A stretch of DNA of 64,000 nucleotides from Selenomonas sp. AE3005 (GTDB lineage Bacteria > Bacillota > Negativicutes > Selenomonadales > Selenomonadaceae): contig NZ_JMME01000006.1 in NCBI RefSeq assembly GCF_000686945.1, positions 124,001 through 188,000 of the forward strand, read 5' to 3'. A program made the translations under genes and the position numbers. How positions within the stretch are numbered: position 1 is the stretch's first letter; each line of letters begins with the position of its first letter. Positions 18,407 to 24,392 of the stretch are shown one piece after another. A model generated the notes under the pieces. It had not been told where the DNA came from. It did no database searches and saw only the letters and a list, made by a program, of their open reading frames with translations.

Positions 18407-18412
18407 ATTATA
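18407..18412 (-). promoter_or_regulatory. -10 box of the small toxin gene
   Basis: TATAAT on the minus strand about 50 bases before the toxin ATG; the -35 region (TTTTAA, 17 bases further) is weak. Confidence 0.5.
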
Positions 18413-18434
18413 TCATGAGGACAAAAAGATTAAA

Positions 18435-19190
18435 ATGGTCTACTTATTAAAATTCGGTGCTGCCTGGGTGCTGCCGCCGGGGATTTTTTTCCTGGCGATG
18501 TGGTATGCAGCCTGGCGGTTGTATAAGAAAAGAGAAAAGAGGCTGGCAGCTATGCTGGCGGCCTTGGTATTTGTGTTTTACCTTTTTTGTACCAGTCTGG
18601 TGTCGGAGCGTCTGATGGGGGCTTTGGAAAGCGCCTATACGCCGCCGGAAAATCCGCAGGGTGATGTTGTCATCATGCTCGGGGGCGGCGCGTTTCCTGA
18701 TACGCCGGATGTCAGCGGTCAGGGAACGCTGTGTTCCTCACCGGCTAACCGGCTGCTGACAGCAGTACGCCTGCAGAAGGAACTCGCTGTGCCCATTATT
18801 CTTTCCGGCGGCCAGGTATATAGTGACAGCGGCCCGGAGGCGGTTATCGCCAAGCGTATATTGATGGACCTGGGCGTGCCGGAGGACAAGATTATTGTCG
18901 AGGGCAAAAGTATTAACACTACGCAAAATGCTAAATTTTCCACGGAAATCATGCGCGAGCGCGGTCTTAACAAGCCGATTTTGGTGACGTCAGCTTTTCA
19001 TATGCGCCGTTCTGTACTGAACTTTGCCAAAAACGGCATGGAAGTTACGGCATATCCCTCTGACTATCGGGTGAACCTGCACCATGATTTCCACTACAAT
19101 AAGCTGAGACCTAGTGTGGCGGCTTTGGATGACAATGTGCTGGTGCTGCAGGAAGTCCTGCGGACACTGGTTACGAGGTACCTTGAATGA
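18435..19190 (+). CDS. YdcF family membrane protein (DUF218)
   Basis: A 251-residue protein with two N-terminal membrane helices (about 5-25 and 33-53) and a DUF218 domain. The domain shows IMLGGGAF, then ILSGGQ, then EGKSINTTQNA, and a terminal VTSAFHMRRS, the usual YdcF/ElyC/SanA signature. ElyC and SanA act in envelope and undecaprenyl-phosphate metabolism or barrier function, but the biochemical activity of the family is unsettled. ATG 18435 was chosen because a longer frame would begin with TTG inside the upstream toxin promoter. Its stop overlaps the start of the following MATE gene by 4 bases (ATGA), so they form an operon. Confidence 0.88.
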   Translation: MVYLLKFGAAWVLPPGIFFLAMWYAAWRLYKKREKRLAAMLAALVFVFYLFCTSLVSERLMGALESAYTPPENPQGDVVIMLGGGAFPDTPDVSGQGTLCSSPANRLLTAVRLQKELAVPIILSGGQVYSDSGPEAVIAKRILMDLGVPEDKIIVEGKSINTTQNAKFSTEIMRERGLNKPILVTSAFHMRRSVLNFAKNGMEVTAYPSDYRVNLHHDFHYNKLRPSVAALDDNVLVLQEVLRTLVTRYLE

Positions 19191-20524
19191 CAAAGAATCT
19201 TACACATGGTGAGCCGGCCCGGCTCATCCTCTTTTTTACCCTGCCGTTGATTGCCGGCAATATATTTCAGCAGCTTTACGCTTTCGTGGACACGTTGATT
19301 GTCGGCCGTTTTCTCGGCGTGGAGGCGCTGGCCGCTGTGGGTTGTACCGGCAGCCTCATGTTTCTCATGCTGGGATTTGTAATTGGTTTTTCTACGGGTA
19401 TAACCATTTACACGGGACAGCGCTACGGGGCTAAAGACTACCAGGGAGTACGCCAAAGCGCAGCGGCCTGCGCGATATTATCCTTTTTGGAGGCCGTAGT
19501 GCTGACCATCGTGGGCGTGTCCTTGTGCCGGCAGCTCTTAATCTGGATGCAGACACCGCCGGAAATTTTGGAAGGCGCGTACTCTTTCATCAGTATCGTG
19601 TTCGGCGGTATTGTGATGTTTGTCTGCTTGCAGACACAGACGAACCTGCTGCGTGCGCTCGGTGACAGCCGTATGCCCACGGTGATACTGGCGACGGCGC
19701 TCGTTATCAACATTATCCTGGAGCCGATTGCGATTCTCGTTTTGGGCTGGGGCATTCCCGGCGCGGCCTTGGCTACCATTGTCGCGCAGTTTCTGGGCAA
19801 TGCGATTTGCTATTACTATATTTGTAAAAAGGTGCCGGTACTCCGTACGCATCGCGAGGATTGGCGGCTGAACTGGGGAGTTTTAAAAGCTCACTTGAAA
19901 CTCGGTCTGCCCATGGGCTTTCAGTCCTCCATTATCGCCATCGGTGCCGTTATCCTGCAGGTGGCCCTCAATAACTTCGGCCCGACAGCTGTGGCAGCTT
20001 ATGCGGCGGCGCAGAAGGTGGACTCCATCGCCCTCATGCCTATGATGTCCTTCGGTCTGGCCATGGCAGCCTATACGGCGCAGAACTACGGCGCGCAAAA
20101 GTATGACCGCATTGCCGAGGGCGTGAAAAAATGCAGTTATATGTCCGTGGGCTTTAGTATTCTCGCGGCAGTGGTTCTGATTACCTCTGGCCCGTTCATC
20201 ATGGAATTGTTCGTTGGTGAAGGCCAGCAGGAAGTCGTGGAAATGGGGCATATGTACCTGATTGTCAACGGCGTGAACTACTGGATACTGGCGCTGCTCT
20301 TTATCTTCCGCTATACCCTGCAGGGCCTGGGGCAGAGTGTCGTGCCCACCATCGCCGGCGTCATGGAACTCTTAATGCGTGCCGGAGCGGCGATTTTCCT
20401 CTGTGAAATCTGGGGCTACTTCGGCGCCTGCGTAGCCAACCCCATGGCCTGGGCCGGATCGTGCATACCCCTGGCTATCGCGTTCTTCTGGACGAGAAGG
20501 ACGTTTCGAAAAAAATACAGCTGA
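19187..20524 (+). CDS. MATE family efflux transporter
   Basis: A 445-residue, 12-helix exporter. The opening GEPARLILFFTLPLIAGNIFQQLYAFVDTLIVGRFLG is spread over the first 45 residues and is typical of the DinF/NorM-like MATE branch; two homologous six-helix halves are visible. Third MATE protein of the window, clearly different in sequence from the NRPS-linked one. It overlaps the YdcF gene by 4 bases and ends at a hairpin terminator. Substrate unknown. Confidence 0.94.
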   Translation: MTKNLTHGEPARLILFFTLPLIAGNIFQQLYAFVDTLIVGRFLGVEALAAVGCTGSLMFLMLGFVIGFSTGITIYTGQRYGAKDYQGVRQSAAACAILSFLEAVVLTIVGVSLCRQLLIWMQTPPEILEGAYSFISIVFGGIVMFVCLQTQTNLLRALGDSRMPTVILATALVINIILEPIAILVLGWGIPGAALATIVAQFLGNAICYYYICKKVPVLRTHREDWRLNWGVLKAHLKLGLPMGFQSSIIAIGAVILQVALNNFGPTAVAAYAAAQKVDSIALMPMMSFGLAMAAYTAQNYGAQKYDRIAEGVKKCSYMSVGFSILAAVVLITSGPFIMELFVGEGQQEVVEMGHMYLIVNGVNYWILALLFIFRYTLQGLGQSVVPTIAGVMELLMRAGAAIFLCEIWGYFGACVANPMAWAGSCIPLAIAFFWTRRTFRKKYS

Positions 20525-20540
20525 TGGGGAAAATTAAAAG

Positions 20541-20574
20541 ACCAGTGTTGTCAAAATGTGCACTGGCCTTTTTG
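20541..20574 (+). terminator. Terminator of the ydcF-MATE operon
   Basis: CCAGTG/CACTGG stem followed by CCTTTTTGG, immediately behind the MATE stop codon. Confidence 0.7.
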
Positions 20575-20625
20575 GTTTGTTGACATTATGATAAAATACT
20601 AATGCCGCCTTGCGAAAGGAGGTGT

Positions 20626-20638
20626 ATATCGCTTGTTC
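20626..20638 (+). repeat. Direct repeat DRa of the Fst-type locus
   Basis: ATATCGCTTGTTC, identical to 20771-20783. It covers the toxin start codon, so the antitoxin RNA made from the second copy can pair with the translation start. Confidence 0.85.
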
Positions 20639-20719
20639 AAGCGCATCGTGGAGTTGATACTGGCTCCGCTGGCAGTGGGAATTCTGGTAACGCTTTTTAA
20701 TTACTGGTTGAACCACTAA
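20633..20719 (+). CDS. 28-residue Fst/Ldr-type type I toxin peptide
   Basis: Short frame starting with TTG behind a strong AAAGGAGG ribosome site (10-base spacing), ending at TAA 20717-20719. The peptide MFKRIVELILAPLAVGIL continues as VTLFNYWLNH. The core I-APxxVGxxVxLFxYWL is the hallmark of the Fst toxin family (pAD1 par locus and chromosomal relatives), single-helix peptides that insert in the membrane. The surrounding elements complete the system: a bidirectional terminator at 20736-20768, a convergent antisense promoter at 20797-20825 and matching direct repeats. The TTG start is unusual but no ATG is in frame. Confidence 0.85.
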   Translation: MFKRIVELILAPLAVGILVTLFNYWLNH

Positions 20720-20735
20720 AGGCAAAATAGTAGAG

Positions 20736-20768
20736 AAGCCCCCCGGGACCGCCATCCCGGGGGGCTTT
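20736..20768. terminator. Shared bidirectional terminator of toxin mRNA and antitoxin RNA
   Basis: Near-perfect GC-rich stem AAGCCCCCCGGGA/TCCCGGGGGGCTT with a 6-base loop, placed between the convergent toxin and antitoxin promoters as in Fst-type loci. Confidence 0.9.
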
Positions 20769-20770
20769 GC

Positions 20771-20783
20771 ATATCGCTTGTTC
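20771..20783 (+). repeat. Direct repeat DRb of the Fst-type locus
   Basis: Second perfect copy of ATATCGCTTGTTC, 145 bases from the first, lying at the 5' end of the antitoxin RNA. Confidence 0.85.
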
Positions 20784-20796
20784 TTCTCGTATCTTC

Positions 20797-20825
20797 ATTA
20801 TAGCATTCTGTTGCGAGAAAAGCAA
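20797..20825 (-). promoter_or_regulatory. Promoter of the antitoxin RNA
   Basis: On the minus strand TTGCTT (forward 20820-20825) and TATAAT (forward 20797-20802) with exactly 17 bases between them. Confidence 0.85.
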
Positions 20826-20855
20826 TTTTATTATTGTGGCGATTGGAAAAACACC

Positions 20856-21062
20856 TTAGGCAATTTTTTTCTCAGGGGGCTGAGTGGTGGGTGTCGGGGC
20901 AGGCGTGTCCTTTTTCGGCGGATTTACAATGGTCTTTATTACGTCGATGATATCTGTAATCGTCTGAAATGGTTTGCGGCGCGGGCCGTGGAGACGAATC
21001 CTGGGGCGGCCGCCGGCTACTTGTGCCAATTCCAATTCAGTGATTTCAACTTTTTTGCTCAT
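20856..21062 (-). CDS. Double-glycine leader peptide (candidate bacteriocin or signalling peptide precursor)
   Basis: A 68-residue peptide whose first 18 residues fit the double-glycine leader consensus position for position: Ile7 (-12), Thr8 (-11), Glu11 (-8), Leu12 (-7), Val15 (-4) and Gly17-Gly18. Cleavage after Gly18 would release a 50-residue core that begins RPRIRLHGPRRKPF (strongly basic), has a central amphipathic segment (TITDIIDVIKTIV) and ends in a Pro/Thr-rich tail with KK and EKKIA. Such leaders are removed by C39 peptidase ABC exporters (PCAT); none is in the window. ATG at 21062 is preceded by AAGGGAG. It is alone, divergent from the phosphohexomutase gene, and beside the Fst locus. 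No cysteine is present, so lanthionine or disulfide forms are excluded. Confidence 0.72.
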   Translation of the reverse strand: MSKKVEITELELAQVAGGRPRIRLHGPRRKPFQTITDIIDVIKTIVNPPKKDTPAPTPTTQPPEKKIA

Positions 21063-21249
21063 GATGAATGTCTCCCTTCGTGTGGGGTATTACCCTTGTG
21101 TGTTGGTGTTACGTATATACATACGGCTGATGATAAAAAGTATTACAGAAAGTTTTTGCATTGATTTACATTTATAGGCAGGATTTTATCCAGGATTGTT
21201 GTATATATAATATATATGTTGACACAAACTAAAGAAGGGTGGATTTTTT

Positions 21250-22932
21250 ATGTATCAAGATGAATACAAACGCTGGTTGGGAGCTGACCTGATTGACTGC
21301 GACCTGGGGAAAGAGTTGCGGGACATTGAAGGTGACGATGACGCTATCAAAGAACGGTTTGCAGCTGCATTGCAGTTTGGTACGGCTGGCCTGCGCGGAA
21401 CATTGGGCGCCGGTACCAACCGCATGAATATCTGGGTAGTACGTCAGGCTACGCAGGGTGTCGCTGACTGGGTAAAAGGTGAAGGCGGCACGCAGACGGT
21501 GGCTATCAGCTATGATACCCGTCTTAAAGGCTGGACTTTTGCCAAGGAGGCTGCCGGTGTTCTGGCGGCCAATGGCATTAACGTGCGCATTTACGACGAG
21601 CCCATGCCGGTACCTGCTCTTTCTTTTGCCACCCGTTTCTATAAGGCCAACGCCGGCATCATGGTGACGGCCAGCCACAATCCGGCCAAGTACAACGGCT
21701 ACAAAGCCTACGGCCCGGACGGCTGTCAGATGACGGACGACGCTGCTGACGTTGTTTACAACGCCATTCAGAAAACCGATGTGCTCACAGGTGCCAAATA
21801 CATGCCGTTTGCCGAAGGCGTAGAAAAGGGCCTGATTAAATTTGTCGGTGAGGACTGCAAGGAAGGCTTGTACAAAAATATCGAGGCCTGCCAGGTACGT
21901 CCCGGCCTTTGCAAGACGGCTGGCTTGAAACTCGTTTACAGCCCACTTAACGGCACCGGCCTTGTGCCTGTTACCCGTGTTCTGCGCGATATCGGCATTG
22001 ATAATGTGACGATTGTGCCGGAACAGGAATATCCCAACGGCTATTTCACCACCTGCTCCTATCCGAATCCGGAAATCCTCGCGGCTATGGAAAAAGGCGT
22101 GGAGCTGGCGAAGAAAGAGGGCGCTGACCTCATGCTCGCCACTGACCCGGACGCAGACCGTGTCGGTATCGCCATGAAGTGCCCGGACGGTTCTTATGAA
22201 CTCGTTTCCGGCAACGAGATGGGCGTGCTGCTCCTTGATTACATTTGTGCCGGCCGTCAGGAAAAAGGCACTATGCCTAAAGACCCTGTAGCTGTAAAAT
22301 CCATCGTGTCCACGCCGCTGGCTGATGCTGTGGCTAAACACTACGGCGTAGAACTCCGCCACACGCTGACGGGCTTTAAGTGGATTGGCGACCAGATTCT
22401 CGGTCTGGAGAAAAAGGGCGAAGAAAACCGCTTTATCTTTGGCTTTGAAGAAAGCTATGGCTACCTTGCCGGCCCCTATGTCCGCGACAAGGACGCTATC
22501 GTGGCCTCCATGCTGATTTGTGAAATGGCTGCTTATTACCGCAGCACGGGTTCTTCCATCAAACAGCGTCTGGAAGAAATCTACAGCCAGTATGGCCGTT
22601 ATCTCAACAAAGTAGATAGTTTCGAGTTCCCCGGCCTGTCCGGCATGGACAAGATGAAGGGCATGATGGAAAATCTGCGCAAAGACCCGATTAAGGAACT
22701 GGCCGGCAAGAAGGTTACGAAGGTTATCGATTACCTCGACACTGCCGCAACGGGCCTGCCGAAAGCCAATGTGCTGACCTACGAACTGGAAGACGGTTCT
22801 TCCGTTATCATTCGCCCGTCCGGCACTGAACCGAAAATCAAGGCTTACTACACGACGAAGGGCAAAGACCTCGCCGAGGCACAGGCCGCTAAGGACGCCA
22901 TGGCTGTGGCAGTAAAGCCGTACCTGTCCTGA
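21250..22932 (+). CDS. pgcA: Phospho-sugar mutase (phosphoglucomutase/phosphomannomutase)
   Basis: A 560-residue alpha-D-phosphohexomutase that interconverts glucose 1-phosphate and glucose 6-phosphate (or the mannose forms), feeding nucleotide-sugar synthesis. The phosphoserine loop TASHNP has its catalytic serine at residue 142. The metal loop DPDADRVG follows near 300, the sugar-binding GFEES near 398 and the phosphate-binding RPSGTEPKIK near the C terminus. Length fits the PgcA/YbbT group of Firmicutes. Ribosome site GAAGGGTGG before ATG. It is followed by a clear terminator and therefore is probably monocistronic. Gene symbol by group resemblance. Confidence 0.92.
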   Translation: MYQDEYKRWLGADLIDCDLGKELRDIEGDDDAIKERFAAALQFGTAGLRGTLGAGTNRMNIWVVRQATQGVADWVKGEGGTQTVAISYDTRLKGWTFAKEAAGVLAANGINVRIYDEPMPVPALSFATRFYKANAGIMVTASHNPAKYNGYKAYGPDGCQMTDDAADVVYNAIQKTDVLTGAKYMPFAEGVEKGLIKFVGEDCKEGLYKNIEACQVRPGLCKTAGLKLVYSPLNGTGLVPVTRVLRDIGIDNVTIVPEQEYPNGYFTTCSYPNPEILAAMEKGVELAKKEGADLMLATDPDADRVGIAMKCPDGSYELVSGNEMGVLLLDYICAGRQEKGTMPKDPVAVKSIVSTPLADAVAKHYGVELRHTLTGFKWIGDQILGLEKKGEENRFIFGFEESYGYLAGPYVRDKDAIVASMLICEMAAYYRSTGSSIKQRLEEIYSQYGRYLNKVDSFEFPGLSGMDKMKGMMENLRKDPIKELAGKKVTKVIDYLDTAATGLPKANVLTYELEDGSSVIIRPSGTEPKIKAYYTTKGKDLAEAQAAKDAMAVAVKPYLS

Positions 22933-22947
22933 CAATTAACTATATGG

Positions 22948-22977
22948 AAGCCGAATCTTCAGAGATTCGGCTTTTTT
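22948..22977 (+). terminator. Terminator of the phosphohexomutase gene
   Basis: AAGCCGAATCT/AGATTCGGCTT stem, 4-base loop, T run. Confidence 0.9.
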
Positions 22978-23005
22978 ACATAAGGAAAAAGGATGAATTA
23001 TTTTT

Positions 23006-24265
23006 ATGGATAAGAAAGATACCATCCATGTATGTTATGCCATGGTGGACAAAAGCGGCAACTACAGCAAGTTCACGGGGGCCGCAATCTGTTCTTTGTT
23101 TGCCAATACAAATTCTGCGGTAATTGTCCATCTGCTTTATGATGGGCAAATGACGGAGGCGAATCGAGCAAAATTTGCACAGCTTGCTCGACGCTATGGG
23201 CAGGAAATCAGGCTGTGCAATGTGCAGACGGCTATCCCTAAAACGTGGGCGCAGGCGGGCGCAATATTTGCCGAGTCGCTTAATGCTGAGCGCTACACGG
23301 GGGCCAATATGTACCGTTTGGCGATTCCGGAACTGCTGCCCGATGTACACCGCGCTATTTATTTGGATGCTGATACCATTGTCAATATGGATATTGCTGA
23401 GCTTTGGCAGGAAGACATTGGCGAAAGTGGCCTGGCCGCGGTGCCGGATATAGCGGTGCTGGAGCATTTTGGCCGGCAGGATGAGGTGGCGCCCTCGCAG
23501 TCGTTTCTCTACACGGAATGCCAGGCCACGGTGGATACAGTCTTCAATGCCGGTGTACTGCTTATGGATTTGGACTGTCTGCGCGGCAGGGAGTCAAATC
23601 TGCTGCTGGAAGGTGTAGCGTTCCTCAAGGCACACGCAGAAAAATTTGAGTTCTACGATAACGATATCCTCATTGCGTTTTTTGCGCAGACGTTCACGCA
23701 TTTGTCCTGGCATTATAATATCCGCTTGGAATGGGCGCAGCAGTTTGGCAGGGGGCAGCTCGTGCCCGGCATATATCATTATTTGGGGAGGAATTACGGC
23801 CTGAATCCGGCAGAGCCGCATTACCGGATGTTTTTGACCTATTGGGGCATGAGCCCGTGGTTTAATCCCACGGTATTGTGGCATGGCTATCGGGTAGCGG
23901 TGGACAATATGCAGGTGCAGGCAAAAGAACGGCTGGTCAAAGTGCGGCGCATTTATAATTTATGCTGCCGAAAACAGCGGGTTTTTGTGGGCTTGGCGAT
24001 GGATGAGCAAAGGCTCCGCGCTGATTTTGCGCTTGGGGAGGACGAGCCGTATATGGCCCTGGCCCCCGGTGGGCAGCTGCGCCTGCCTTATGATACCGCA
24101 ACGCATGCCTATATTTTCTTTTGGTCCAACTACGCGGAGATAAAAAACTTGCTGGAAAATGCCGGCAAAAAGGAGTATGAGGATTTTGCCGATGGTACAC
24201 GTTTGCTCGAAGGGCAGATAGATGATTTGCGTGTTAGTGAGCAGACTGTCATGTGGAATATTTAA
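23006..24265 (+). CDS. Glycosyltransferase family 8 protein
   Basis: A 419-residue GT-A fold transferase of the LgtC/WaaJ/GspA type. YLDADTIVNMDIAELW places the metal-binding DxD at Asp121-Asp123, preceded by the GT8 opening (VCYAMVDKSGNYSKFTGAAI) and followed by FNAGVLLMDLD. These enzymes use UDP-glucose or UDP-galactose to extend LPS, wall glycans or glycoproteins. The C-terminal 120 residues have no known domain. It precedes the TpsA gene by 127 bases, so a role in glycosylating that exported protein is possible but only positional. ATG at 23006; weak ribosome site AAGGAAAAAGGA. Confidence 0.87.
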   Translation: MDKKDTIHVCYAMVDKSGNYSKFTGAAICSLFANTNSAVIVHLLYDGQMTEANRAKFAQLARRYGQEIRLCNVQTAIPKTWAQAGAIFAESLNAERYTGANMYRLAIPELLPDVHRAIYLDADTIVNMDIAELWQEDIGESGLAAVPDIAVLEHFGRQDEVAPSQSFLYTECQATVDTVFNAGVLLMDLDCLRGRESNLLLEGVAFLKAHAEKFEFYDNDILIAFFAQTFTHLSWHYNIRLEWAQQFGRGQLVPGIYHYLGRNYGLNPAEPHYRMFLTYWGMSPWFNPTVLWHGYRVAVDNMQVQAKERLVKVRRIYNLCCRKQRVFVGLAMDEQRLRADFALGEDEPYMALAPGGQLRLPYDTATHAYIFFWSNYAEIKNLLENAGKKEYEDFADGTRLLEGQIDDLRVSEQTVMWNI

Positions 24266-24392
24266 CCTTTAATGTATATTGAGTTTTGTCTGAAGATTTA
24301 TTATTATAGTAGTAGGGCGAGGCATTTTACGAGGATGGATATGCAGCGCACTGATGTACGATTGGGGAAGGTCTTGAAAGGAAGGATCGGAT

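Larger units (their letters stand above)
20735..20790 (-). ncRNA. Antitoxin RNA (RNAII-like) of the Fst locus
   Basis: Expected transcript from the minus-strand promoter at 20797-20825, through the repeat complement 20783-20771, ending at the shared hairpin. It would be about 55-65 nt. It can pair with the toxin mRNA at the shared terminator and, through its 5' repeat, with the toxin start region. Ends are approximate and the RNA is inferred from promoter, repeats and terminator. Confidence 0.75.

Noticed and set aside
18188-18418. 76-residue plus-strand frame in the small toxin locus
   Set aside because: It crosses the antisense RNA terminator and the toxin gene on the other strand; no ribosome site. 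The minus-strand 25-residue frame explains the region better.
21229-22935. 568-residue minus-strand frame opposite the phosphohexomutase
   Set aside because: Antisense of a clear metabolic enzyme, low-complexity composition and no family resemblance.
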